From Nocardia aurea (GTDB lineage Bacteria; Actinomycetota; Actinomycetes; Mycobacteriales; Mycobacteriaceae), in contig NZ_QCYJ01000003.1 of assembly GCF_003123685.1 (NCBI RefSeq), positions 1 to 64,000 on the forward strand: 64,000 nt of DNA, written 5' to 3'. Made by a program: the position numbers and the translations under genes. How positions within the stretch are numbered: the stretch's first letter is position 1; every line of letters begins with the position of its first letter. Shown here piece by piece: positions 25,862-34,828 of the stretch. A model generated the notes under the pieces. That model saw nothing but the letters and a program-made list of their open reading frames with translations, was not told the DNA's origin and did no database searches.

Positions 25862-27904
25862 TCAGCGGTGTTTTCCGCGTTTGGCGCGTGAGCTGGAGTT
25901 CCGTTTCAGGGCGGTCGGGCTGGCGCGCTCGGGGTTGCGCTCGGTGATATGGGCTTCGGTCACGGCGAGTAGTTCCTCGAGGCCGGTGTCGTCGGGGTGG
26001 CCGGAGTCCCGTAGCGCGGCCACGATGTCGCGGGCCTGTGCGGTGGGCAGGTCGGCGAGCGTGCCGGTGACGGCTTCGGGGCCGGCGGCTTCCATGAGGT
26101 GGATGAACTGTTCGGCCATCGCGCGCAGTCCTTCCTCGGCGTCGAGTTCGTCGGGGGTGATCTCGTTGTCGGCGATCAGTAATTGCACGACGGTAGGGCC
26201 GAGGTGAGGGTCCGCGCGTAACCCGTGCAGGAACGCGGATCGGTCGGGCATGGTTTGGGCGAGCACGTCGAGCATCGCGGCCGCTCGGGTGCGGAACGGA
26301 CAGTCGCGTATACCGTCGAGCAACAGTGGCAGTCCGTGCTCGGGGCCGCCGTGGGCGGCCAGCCAGCCGGTGATTTCCGCGTGGGTGGTCTCCTCGCTGT
26401 AGTACTCGGCGACCATCCCGAGCAGTTGGGCGGGTTCGGTGTCGAACAGTTCACCGACCAGCGGCGCGGATCGGCCTTCGCGGAGCAGCCTGGCACGTAC
26501 CGCCTGGGTTGCCAGGGGTGTCAGCGCGATCAACTCGACCTCGCCCGCGACGGTGTCGAGCGCGGCGCGCAACCGTTCCCTGGCATCCGGTGGCAACGAC
26601 ATCGGGTCGTCGATATCGAGGTCGGAGCGATACATCGGATCAGGGTGGCCGACCGTCAGCTCGACAGCGCCGAGTTCGGCCAGCTCGTCGAACAGACGCC
26701 GTGTGTTCGAGCTGACGCCTTCACGCCATCGTGTCGCGGTTGCGGGGTCGAGATCGTCCAGGTAGTACGTCGCGGCGCAGGCCGACCACACGCTCTCGGT
26801 CAGACGTATGACCGGTATCGGCACGGGCAGCCCGTAGACGGTGTTCAGTACGTCGGGTAGCACATCACCGAGGACGCTGTCGAGCATCCGGGTGTGTTCG
26901 GCCACCCACGGGGTCGAACGCGACGGGAGGCCGAGTTCGGGTTGCGCGTCGAACGCCGCGGTCCACAACGCCGAGCCGTAGCGTAGCAATGGCGAGGCCT
27001 TCGCTACGCGCACCAACCTGTTCTTCACCACCCGCACCAGCCGGATCTTCTTGGCCAGCTCGACGAGGCGAGCGAGGCCGGGCAGTTCGGCGCTGCTCTT
27101 GGTGCGAAACACCCGATCACCGATCTTCGGGTCGATCGTGTCCCCGGTATCGAGCAGCGTCACCAGTTCGCGGGCGTCGGCGAGCCTCAGGTTGCCCGTC
27201 GTTGTCAACACCCGACCGTCGCCGACCCAGCTGATCAGTGCCCGCAACCGGGTGACGATCGGGGTCTGTTCCGCGACCGCGTCGAGTTCGGGCCGGGCCG
27301 GAAGCGAGACCGGCAGTTGGGCTACGGCTCGCACGACCCTGCCGCCACCCTGGCGTTCATGCCTGGCGATGATCTGTGCGAGTATCTCGTCGTCGTGGTC
27401 GATCCGGCCCGCGTCGACGTCGTCGAAGAATCCGCTCATGGCGGAGCTGTCGGTGGGATCGACGCCGTGTCCTATCGCGGTCATCACCCAGAACTTGGCC
27501 ACACCGAAGTTGCTCTGGTCCGCCATTGCGGCGGCGAACGCGGGGACGGACCGTGTGATGGCCGCGTCGAGGTCACCCTGTGGATCGCCGGTGGGATCGA
27601 GCAGCGCGGTCAGGTCGAGGTACTCGATGAGATGGCGAAGGGAGTCCGGCAGTCCGGCCGCGGCGCGAGCGTCGGTCGACAGCGTCCTCGGCGCGAAGGA
27701 CAGCAGGAATTCCTCCGCCAGCGCGGCGGTCCAGTAGCCGAGCCGTCCGTCGATACTTTCGTGCCGGAAATCCAACGCGGCGGCAAGCGCGAAAGGATCG
27801 ACGGGAGTCCGCCGTTCGGCGGCCCAGCGGACGCATCGCCGAATCAGCAGATCTTTCGCCGTTTCGTAGGTCTCGATTTCGTCGGGCTCGAAGTAGGTGC
27901 GCAT
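25862..27904 (-). CDS. Large hypothetical protein, 680 residues
   Basis: Cytoplasmic protein without signal or membrane segments. ATG 27904 (MRTYFEPDEIETYETAKDLL) is chosen because the open frame upstream of it is Arg/Cys-rich and non-coding in character. Near residues 220-310 is a segment TRLRALISWVGDGRVLTTTG, NLRLADARELVTLLDTGD, RTKSSAELPGLARLVELAKK that recurs in other actinobacterial proteins of unknown function and looks like a small winged-helix-type module. The C-terminal third consists of helix pairs, and the tail (SSSRAKRGKHR) is basic. It has no catalytic motif I recognise. Flanked by decayed DNA on both sides. Confidence 0.75.
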   Translation of the reverse strand: MRTYFEPDEIETYETAKDLLIRRCVRWAAERRTPVDPFALAAALDFRHESIDGRLGYWTAALAEEFLLSFAPRTLSTDARAAAGLPDSLRHLIEYLDLTALLDPTGDPQGDLDAAITRSVPAFAAAMADQSNFGVAKFWVMTAIGHGVDPTDSSAMSGFFDDVDAGRIDHDDEILAQIIARHERQGGGRVVRAVAQLPVSLPARPELDAVAEQTPIVTRLRALISWVGDGRVLTTTGNLRLADARELVTLLDTGDTIDPKIGDRVFRTKSSAELPGLARLVELAKKIRLVRVVKNRLVRVAKASPLLRYGSALWTAAFDAQPELGLPSRSTPWVAEHTRMLDSVLGDVLPDVLNTVYGLPVPIPVIRLTESVWSACAATYYLDDLDPATATRWREGVSSNTRRLFDELAELGAVELTVGHPDPMYRSDLDIDDPMSLPPDARERLRAALDTVAGEVELIALTPLATQAVRARLLREGRSAPLVGELFDTEPAQLLGMVAEYYSEETTHAEITGWLAAHGGPEHGLPLLLDGIRDCPFRTRAAAMLDVLAQTMPDRSAFLHGLRADPHLGPTVVQLLIADNEITPDELDAEEGLRAMAEQFIHLMEAAGPEAVTGTLADLPTAQARDIVAALRDSGHPDDTGLEELLAVTEAHITERNPERASPTALKRNSSSRAKRGKHR

Positions 27905-28499
27905 CGGTGCTACATCGTCGCGCTCATCCGGCAATCCGACAAGTCGCGGCGCCGAAGTGCACTTCTCCGCCTTCGAACAGGCGCAATAGGATCTGCCGCG
28001 CACCTGCCTGTTCCGGGCGCGATGGCAGTCGTGGCTTGCCCGACGGCCTTGGCGAAGGCATCGTCGACCAACTTGTGTGCGTCCGGACAGGCGGAGACAC
28101 CGTCCGCCGAGACCGTGGCGGCTTCGCCGACACGTTCGATTCCGAACTCCATCGGCGTAGGAAACTGTCTGCAACGCTGTTCGGTTCGGCGGTTCCGATA
28201 TTTTCGTGGTTCGCCCTCTGCCTGGCCACCGTCGGGTTGTCGAGTATCCACTCGGCACTGCGCAGCGACCGAATGGATAGCATCGAGCGTGCGCGTATGC
28301 CTCCAGACGAGTCATAGAGGCCGCACAGCGGGATTCGGTTCCATATGGGGAGGGATTGTCGGCGACCTACCGATCTCGATGGACGAAATCGTGGGTGTGC
28401 CTGTGAGATCGTCGAGTTCTCGCGCAGGTCGTAGCGCCTCGAGCAAGCGGCATGCGGGGTAGGGAACGCGCTCGGCGTTACTTGGAGCGGAGGAATGCG
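27905..28499. other. Intergenic region, possible lipoprotein-like remnant
   Basis: On the minus strand a piece reading PMEFGIERVGEAATVSADGV, then SACPDAHKLVDDAFAKAVG has protein character but no start and no signal peptide. It may be the tail of a lost secreted protein. Nothing else seen. Confidence 0.25.
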
Positions 28500-28763
28500 T
28501 TGAACGGCGAGGTTTCATGGTTGGTGGTCGAGCGGGTCGATGTTGTCCCGAGCCGCGCGGATTGGATGTTCGTCACTGGTGCGCTGACCGGCGAGCCGAT
28601 CAGCGTTGGGGACGAGGTAACTATCCGCGACAGTGACCAGGTGACGGTCGCCACCGTCGAATCCGTTGAACTGCACAGTCGGCCAGGCAAGACGACGATC
28701 GTGTTGGGTGCCGATCTGCGTTCCGTCGTCACCGCCGGAACCGTTGTCCAACGGCGGGAATGA
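28500..28763 (+). CDS. Small beta-barrel protein resembling translation-factor domain II
   Basis: An 87-residue protein from TTG 28500, which has CGGAGGA six bases upstream. The segment FVTGALTGEPISVGDEVTIR followed by VATVESVELHSRPG and GTVVQRRE fits the GRVxTGxLxxGxIxVGDxV beta-barrel (domain II of EF-Tu-like GTPases), here free-standing. Such stand-alone barrels are often adaptor proteins. No GTPase domain is nearby. Confidence 0.6.
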   Translation: MNGEVSWLVVERVDVVPSRADWMFVTGALTGEPISVGDEVTIRDSDQVTVATVESVELHSRPGKTTIVLGADLRSVVTAGTVVQRRE

Positions 28764-29586
28764 CGTGCCGACGCTGAAGTAGCTCATCGCGGACAGGACA
28801 CCATCCGAACTCGTGTTCCCCCACCGACGGCGAGCCGATCGGGCTGCGCGATATCCGATGCGGCTGATGGAACCGAGGGAGCGACCCCACGGATCACCGC
28901 CGAGCTACGCGAACGCTGTAAGTCGGTCAGCGTCAAGACCGTCGCGGCGATCAGGGCCGAGATCGGGCGCGATCCCCGTGGCTGGGCCGGGGCGATGTCG
29001 CCGGTTAGCCATCGCCGAGGCCGGACACGACGACCGCGTCGGGGAGACGGTTGCAGCGTTGCTGGGTCTGGCGGATCCCGGCAGCTTTCGTAGGCGTCGT
29101 CGTGGCTGATGGCCATGACGGTCCGCTGGGTGCCGGTGGTGGTGTCGATCCACGAGTAGGCGTAGCGGATCGGATAGACGCGATTGCCCTCGGATCCGCG
29201 GTCTGCTCGGGGGAGCGCAACCGAAACAGGCTCGTGTGGGCTGGTTGAGCGCGGCGCTGACGGTTGCGTAGGAATTGCGAGGTCGCGGGACGGCGGCTGA
29301 TGGGCACGATTTCCGAGATGGTCTTTCGTCACGGTGTTCCGATCTGGGACAAGGGTGTCCCTGGGTGAAGCTGGGCGTGGAATTCCAGGACGTCACCGTG
29401 GAACCAGCTGAGTCGTCATGGTCTGCGGTTGGCAGGAGGGTCCGGCTCAGGTCCGGGATGGGGTGATCCCCGCGCGGCCGGTCGACACCTTGCGTGTGAG
29501 TGCTGTTGCATTGCAAAAGGATTCGTGGCTGGTTTCGGTGTGCGGGGTTCTATCCTGGTGGGGCGGGAGGGAGGCGGGTCAGGGGT
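28764..29586. other. Intergenic region with decayed sequence
   Basis: No intact gene. A minus-strand piece RVYPIRYAYSWIDTTTGTQR, TVMAISHDDAYESC and a plus-strand piece SVKTVAAIRAEIGRDPRGW have coding flavour but are too short and broken to assign. Confidence 0.3.
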
Positions 29587-30102
29587 ATGCGCAGCAGGGG
29601 ATGGATGATCGCAGCGCTGGCCGCCGCGATGGCGTTGGCGCCGGGCGGGTGGGCCGCGGCGGAGCCGGAGCCGGGAATCGTGCGGTCGGGCAACCTGGTC
29701 TGGGTGTCGGTCGACTATCTGCGGGCGCATCCGGACGCACTACCCGGTGTCGAATTGCGCGACGATACACCCTATTTCGAGGCAGCCAGCGTGGGACGAT
29801 GCGACCGTCAGACGTGCATCAAACTCGAAGGAGACGGGGTGTTCGTGGATCGGTTCTCGACGACGTATTACAGCAGCGGGAGCGAAGGGCCCAAGCATGC
29901 GCATTTCTTGTGGACTTTGGCTGGTTCGGGAACGCCCAGGTCGATGTATCACTACGACGTAGCACCGAGTGTTGCGGATACGGGCAAACCGGGAGTTTAT
30001 TGCGATACCCAGGGACTGACGGGCGCATTCGCCGCTGGCTTGACTGCGTGCGCGGAATGGATCCCCTGCAGCGGGGTGCCCTGCGCGGACATCAAACGCT
30101 GA
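29587..30102 (+). CDS. Secreted hypothetical protein
   Basis: A 171-residue protein with a Sec signal peptide (MIAALAAAMALAPGGWAAAE, cleavage probably after AAA near residue 20). The mature part has six or more cysteines in pairs (GRCDRQTC, VYCDTQ, LTACAEWIPCSGVPC), pointing to disulfide bonds outside the cell. ATG 29587 is preceded by AGGGGT. A second gene follows after 28 bases, probably in one transcript. Family unknown. Confidence 0.7.
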   Translation: MRSRGWMIAALAAAMALAPGGWAAAEPEPGIVRSGNLVWVSVDYLRAHPDALPGVELRDDTPYFEAASVGRCDRQTCIKLEGDGVFVDRFSTTYYSSGSEGPKHAHFLWTLAGSGTPRSMYHYDVAPSVADTGKPGVYCDTQGLTGAFAAGLTACAEWIPCSGVPCADIKR

Positions 30103-30130
30103 GAAGACCGAGCACAAGGGAGGCGCGGGC

Positions 30131-30616
30131 GTGGACGACAGCTATGTGCCGGTCAGCGACACCGACACCGACGGGACCTTGCGCTGGCAGATCTGGGCGA
30201 GCGACGGGCCCACCGGCATCGGCAACCAGATCGCCGGAGCCGAAACACTGATGACGCGGGTCCGCATCACCGGCCCGGGAGTAGAGGACACGTGGGGGTT
30301 CGGCGGCCCGAAACTGTATCCGGGCGAGCGGATCCATTACGCGCACAGTCGCTGCGACGGACTACCGGAATTTGTGCTGGCCCAATTCGATCCCACCCTT
30401 GAGGCACTGCACATTCAGACAACCCGGCGCCTCGTGGACATTCCCACCACGGAACTGCCGGTCGCTTTCGGGTTGAAATTCTTCACGATGCCGCTGCGGC
30501 TCGATGAAGAACTGCTGTCGGTGACCGACGATCACGGCCGGGATCGGGTGCCGGGGACGACCTGGCCGGTCCTGCCTCCGCGGGCCGGGATCGGTTTCGA
30601 GCACCTTCCGGACTGA
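30131..30616 (+). CDS. Hypothetical protein, partner of the secreted protein
   Basis: A 161-residue cytoplasmic-type protein from GTG 30131 with GGGAGGCG upstream. It starts MDDSYVPVSDTDTDGTLRWQ and contains WGFGGPKLYPGERIHYAHSR and FGLKFFTMPLRLDEELL. No known domain recognised. The close spacing suggests co-expression with the upstream secreted protein. Confidence 0.65.
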   Translation: MDDSYVPVSDTDTDGTLRWQIWASDGPTGIGNQIAGAETLMTRVRITGPGVEDTWGFGGPKLYPGERIHYAHSRCDGLPEFVLAQFDPTLEALHIQTTRRLVDIPTTELPVAFGLKFFTMPLRLDEELLSVTDDHGRDRVPGTTWPVLPPRAGIGFEHLPD

Positions 30617-31268
30617 GCGTGCGCGCGGCGCGCTGTACGGCATCCCGTCCCGTGTAGCGCCGGTGCATGACTGCACGTGTATGTGTCGGTGGAGACGTCT
30701 TCATCGATCAGCTCATGCACTGAGTCCTCATCGACGATTCCGTACTCTGCGGCCTCGACTTCACGGGTAACGCGGACAGCGGTCTCGAGTGGGTATTTTG
30801 CCAGCGTTGATCGGATGAGGCGAATGCCGCGCTCATTCGCTGGGGTCATCTCGATCTGACCCCACAACGACCTATTGATGACGTCGTGTGAGTTGTACGG
30901 ATAGGCGTGGATGACATCGGCTTCGCATACGGTGAGCCGATCGTGCCGTTGCCAGGCCAGGGCTGTGCTGGAAAACGGCCAGGGGCCGCCTGCGGCGGCC
31001 GCGTTGGCCACGCATGGAGTCCGGATAAACGCCTCCGCGGGGCCCGCTCATGGCCCGGGGTCTGTTCCCCGCGAACCGGTTCACCTGGACTGGTCCTGTG
31101 CGTCGAGGTCTTCGGGTGGGCTGGCCCAGCGGGAGCTGCCGAAATCGGTGGTTGGGTCACCAGCGATGGGTGACGAACTGAAGACGGCTCAGATCGAACT
31201 GGTAATCTCTGATGTGGCGGCGCGATCGACATCCGCCTTGTCGCGACGCGATACGGTATCGGGGAATC
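30617..31268. other. Intergenic region with a possible minus-strand fragment
   Basis: A minus-strand frame from ATG about 30851 reads MTPANERGIRLIRSTLAKYP, then REVEAAEYGIVDEDSVHELI and has good codon structure for about 60 residues, but its end runs under the plus-strand gene before it. It may be a short partial gene. The rest (30,900-31,260) is without coding signal. Confidence 0.3.
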
Positions 31269-32465
31269 ATGGGTACTTCACCGGAAGACATCGGTCGACC
31301 GCGCCCAGGGCCGCAGAACCACCGACGAGACGAACTCACCCTCGCGGATAGAATCGCTCTCTACGCACAGGCGGTTGCCGCCGAACTGTTGGATGCTACT
31401 GCGGAACGGAACGTGTCGGCGGTCGCGCTCTATGAGCAAATCATCAATCTCGATGAGCCGCTCGGCGCCCCCGATTCTCCTCCGGGAGAGATGGATCCTT
31501 CCGCCAGGCTGTCGCTGTGTCTACGGTTGTGTTCGTGGGTGCTCGGTACCAGCTATCTCGCAGTCTGGAGACCTCGGTACACGGCCTCGAACCCGATGTA
31601 CGCCGAGCTGGTCACTGCCAGTGTGGCGAACCCTCACCTCGACCCCGTCTCTCTGGAGGTGGCAGTCTCACTGGTTGAGCGGGAACAGGCTCATAGCGTT
31701 GCACAGTTCGGGCAGATCGACCCACGCACCCTCGCCGCACAGCGCGATACCGCGTGGGTTTACACGGCCGCCGGCCGTGTCGAGGATGGGCTCGCGCTGG
31801 CTCGTGCTGTCGCAGCCGATGCCGCGCAGCGTTCGGCACCCAACAGCCTGGATGTGTTGCGCAGCAATGTATGTCTGGCGGTATGCCTGTCGGAGGCGGG
31901 GGACCATGACACGGCCACTGGAATCTTGGAGCAGGTGCTTGCCGAACTACGGTCGCACGAATCCGCGCCGCTGGACACCATGCTCACTCGCATCGCGTTG
32001 GGACTCGCCCATCTCGCTGCCGGTCGTCGCGGCGCCGCCGTCACTGCGACCTATGGGCCGGTGGCGGCCGAGTTGCACCGTTTGTTCCGGCGAACGCCGG
32101 CACCAGAAGGAGCGCAGGAACTCAACATACCGGCCGCGTGCCTGTGTAGGTATATCGAGCACCAGGTCAAGGCGATCAGCGGCCCCTCGCGCAGACCACT
32201 GAACGAGAAGGAGCCAGGCGACGACCCCGAGGACCTCGAACGGGAAATCGCAATGCTCACTGCCGAATACGGTTCGGATCCATTCGAAATCCAAGTCCGC
32301 GAGACCCTCGCCAGCTGCTATGAGGACATGGGCCGCCCCGCGGAGGCCGCCGCGATGTACGCGGCGGCAGCGACTCACAGTGCTGCGGCTTATGGTCTCG
32401 CTGACGACCTGACCCTCACCCTGTGGACGAAGCAGATCCTGGCGAGATGGCGTGCCGAAACCTGA
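31269..32465 (+). CDS. Tetratricopeptide-repeat protein
   Basis: A 398-residue cytoplasmic protein. Helix pairs with TPR character are seen at AVALYEQIINLDEP, RDTAWVYTAAGRVEDGLALA, LRSNVCLAVCLSEAGDHDTA, TGILEQVLAELRSH and near the end LASCYEDMGRPAEAAAMYAA. ATG 31269 follows GGGGAA. TPR proteins mediate protein-protein contacts; no effector or ATPase domain is attached. A clear stem-loop follows the stop, so it is monocistronic. Confidence 0.75.
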   Translation: MGTSPEDIGRPRPGPQNHRRDELTLADRIALYAQAVAAELLDATAERNVSAVALYEQIINLDEPLGAPDSPPGEMDPSARLSLCLRLCSWVLGTSYLAVWRPRYTASNPMYAELVTASVANPHLDPVSLEVAVSLVEREQAHSVAQFGQIDPRTLAAQRDTAWVYTAAGRVEDGLALARAVAADAAQRSAPNSLDVLRSNVCLAVCLSEAGDHDTATGILEQVLAELRSHESAPLDTMLTRIALGLAHLAAGRRGAAVTATYGPVAAELHRLFRRTPAPEGAQELNIPAACLCRYIEHQVKAISGPSRRPLNEKEPGDDPEDLEREIAMLTAEYGSDPFEIQVRETLASCYEDMGRPAEAAAMYAAAATHSAAAYGLADDLTLTLWTKQILARWRAET

Positions 32466-32482
32466 TTGCAGCGACCAATCAG
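32462..32482 (+). terminator. Stem-loop after the TPR gene
   Basis: Perfect 7-base arms CTGATTG and CAATCAG around a 7-base loop, overlapping the stop codon. No T-run. Confidence 0.45.
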
Positions 32483-32809
32483 AACAACCTCCGTCAGGCT
32501 ACTCGAGACCTCGAGCAGTGAGCTTCCCCCGCTTTCACGGATGTCACTGATCCGTGCAGCAGTCCCCTGCTCAGCGGTTCGGATCTGGCTCGTTGTGGTC
32601 GAGCTCCCTCCGCACCGCTTCGACGTCCGGATCGCGAACGCGCCCACCCGGCCCGGAGTGTCCGGGTCGGTCGACGAACGCGTTCCTGCCACGGAGTCGG
32701 ATATAGGAACCATGAAAGCCGTCGGAGAGCAATCGAATTCGTCTGCCCCGATGAGTTCTGGGTGAAGCTGTCGTCGTTATCTGTGGGGCGGACAGACAGG
32801 AGTTCGGGC
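32466..32809. other. Intergenic region between TPR and hydrolase genes
   Basis: No gene seen. ACAGGAG at 32796-32802 is the ribosome-binding site of the hydrolase-like gene. Confidence 0.35.
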
Positions 32810-33673
32810 ATGAGCAGACGGTTTCGATCCGGCACGGCCTCGGTACAGGCGAACGGTGTCGCTCTCGGCATCGAGAGCTTCGGCCGCGAGGACGATCCGC
32901 TGGTCCTGCTGGTCGGCGACCCGACGATGCTGTCCTGGCCCGACGCACTGTGTGAGCGACTCGTGTCGGGCGGGCGGCGCGTGGTCCGCTACGACCTGCG
33001 TGACTGCGGTGCGTCGACGTCCCTCGACCCGGAGAATCCGGAGTACGACCTGCGCGATCTCGTCGCCGACGCGGTCGCGCTGGTCGAAGCACTCGGTGCC
33101 GGGACCGCCCATCTCGGTGGCGTCGGCGTCGGCGGGATGGTCGCCCAGGTCGCCGCGCTCGACCATCCGAACGTGATTCGCGCACTGACCTTGGTCGGTA
33201 CCCGGCCGGTCGCGCCGGGGCCGGTCGACGAGGATCTGCCCGACCACGACCCCGCGATCATGGCCGCGTTGTTCTCGCGCCCGATGCCGGACTGGGCCGA
33301 CCGGGCTGCTGTCGCGGCGTTCGCCGCCGAGGGAGCCGAGCCGATGGGCGACGATCCGGAGCAGAGCCGGGCGACGGCAGCGCGGATCTGGGACCGGACG
33401 GCAACGACCGATCCCGCTGTGCACGAGGCGAACCAGCTCGGGATGGTGTTGTCGCGGATCGACTGCACACCGCGATGGCGCGAACGGCTCGGTGAGCTCG
33501 ACGTGCCCACACTCGTGGTGCACGGTAGCGCCGACCCGTTCTTCCCGGTCGGCAACGGCGAAGTCCTCGCTGCCGAGATCCCCGCGGCGCGACTGCTCGT
33601 ACTCGACGAGATGGGCGCAGCCCTGCGGCACACCGTGGCCGACCGGGTCGCCGCCGCCATGCTCGCCCTCTGA
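32810..33673 (+). CDS. Alpha/beta-hydrolase fold protein lacking nucleophile and histidine
   Basis: A 287-residue alpha/beta-hydrolase homologue with the usual order: strand RSGTASVQANGVALGIESFG, LVLLVGDPTMLSWP in place of the oxyanion HG motif, VVRYDLRDCGASTS, nucleophile elbow, cap and C-terminal triad region. At the elbow the sequence is GVGVGG (Gly106 where GxSxG proteins have Ser). The Asp is kept in HGSADP (Asp242), but the His position reads EMGAALRH (Ala270). Two of three catalytic residues are thus absent although the frame is intact and the rest well conserved. It is either a non-enzymatic binding protein or uses other residues. Confidence 0.85.
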   Translation: MSRRFRSGTASVQANGVALGIESFGREDDPLVLLVGDPTMLSWPDALCERLVSGGRRVVRYDLRDCGASTSLDPENPEYDLRDLVADAVALVEALGAGTAHLGGVGVGGMVAQVAALDHPNVIRALTLVGTRPVAPGPVDEDLPDHDPAIMAALFSRPMPDWADRAAVAAFAAEGAEPMGDDPEQSRATAARIWDRTATTDPAVHEANQLGMVLSRIDCTPRWRERLGELDVPTLVVHGSADPFFPVGNGEVLAAEIPAARLLVLDEMGAALRHTVADRVAAAMLAL

Positions 33674-33837
33674 CCGCTCGACGGGACACGCCCCGCGCAG
33701 AAATCCCCAGCGTCGGAAAACTCACCACCCCCTACGCCGACCGACTGGCCGACGCGGTCCAATAGCCACACACGAAAACTGGACTCGCCGCACCGTTCGC
33801 GACGCGCGGGGAGTCCGAGAGCTCCGAGGGTGTCGGC

Positions 33838-34305
33838 ATGCGCGGTAATGGAATTCGAGCCGGTCAGGTCGAACTCATCGGCCCCGTCGCCGGAGTGTTC
33901 TCGTACACGATCGCGGTCGGTCTCGTGATCGTGGGGCCGGTCTTCGCGGTGACGGGTGATTCGTTGTGGAGTGGGCTGTGCCCGGCACTGGTCACCTTTC
34001 CGATCGGGCTCGCCCTCACGGTGCAGACCTACCGGTGGCGGCGCAGCGCGCGACGGTTCCGGACCGCCGCTGTCCCTGCGACTGCGCAGATCATCGCGGT
34101 GCGGATCCGTGAAGGTGGTGAGAATCCGGACATAGCCGAGCTGACGGTTCGCATCAGCGGGCCCGGTCTGGACACATTCGAGGCCGACTGCGAGGTGCCC
34201 ACCGGTGTGCCGTATCCACGGATCGGTGACCGACGCCGAGTGATGGTCGATCCTGCCGACAGCAGCTTCGCGATCGGCTACGACCACCTGTTCGAGCAGC
34301 GGTGA
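33838..34305 (+). CDS. Membrane protein, DUF3592-like
   Basis: A 155-residue protein with two N-terminal helices (PVAGVFSYTIAVGLVIVGPV, ALVTFPIGLALTVQTYRW) followed by a soluble beta-rich domain (AQIIAVRIREGGENPDIAEL, DRRRVMVDPADSSFAIG) typical of DUF3592-like proteins. Expected in the cytoplasmic membrane. Function unknown. Confidence 0.6.
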   Translation: MRGNGIRAGQVELIGPVAGVFSYTIAVGLVIVGPVFAVTGDSLWSGLCPALVTFPIGLALTVQTYRWRRSARRFRTAAVPATAQIIAVRIREGGENPDIAELTVRISGPGLDTFEADCEVPTGVPYPRIGDRRRVMVDPADSSFAIGYDHLFEQR

Positions 34306-34524
34306 CCCCCTCGGCGCACCCGACGAGGGAATCTCGGTCCGCCTGCTCGACGCAGGTCACGGCGGCGGATCGCTCCTCGCCGGTCATCGACCTATCGCCG
34401 CCGGTGTCGCGTCCCTCGCGCAGATAGATCGCGACATCACATCGACAGTTCACCTTCGCCGCGCCGGGCGGCGGAGGTGCCGATTGGATCCGCGAACGCT
34501 GGTACTCGACGGCCGGGGAGATTT

Positions 34525-34720
34525 TCAGTCGAGGGGGTCGCGTGCAAGCGGGCAGGTCATGCAGTAGCCGCCGCCGCGTCCCCGGCCGAGTTCGGTGTCG
34601 GCGATGGTGATGACTTCGACCCCGGCGCGGCGCAGAGCGGCGTTGGTCGCGTGTTGCGGTCGTAGGTGAACACGACGCCGGGTTCGAGAGCCGCAGGCCG
34701 GTGATCATGGATCGGCCGAA
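34525..34720 (-). pseudogene. arcA: 3' remnant of an arginine deiminase gene
   Basis: On the minus strand, [12 protein letters not shown] continues after a one-base frame change as [39 protein letters not shown] and a stop at 34525-34527. This is the C-terminus of arginine deiminase, including the catalytic-cysteine motif RGGG(H/Y)CMTCP. Everything upstream is lost. Arginine deiminase converts arginine to citrulline and ammonia. No other arc genes are nearby. Confidence 0.75.
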
Positions 34721-34828
34721 ACGTTCGCGGTCGACACCCGACTCGTCGGCCGGTCGTCGCCATCGCAGGAGTGCGCCGATGATCGCCAGGAAGGTGACCG
34801 CGCCGATCGGGTTGTGGCGGTGGGAATA

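Noticed and set aside
30940..31080. Repeated palindromic GC-rich patterns suggesting a tRNA or attachment site
   Set aside because: No cloverleaf could be drawn and no anticodon arm or TTCGA loop is placed correctly.
32989..34287. A 432-codon minus-strand frame spanning two plus-strand genes
   Set aside because: Crosses a gene boundary on the other strand and shows no domain; shadow.
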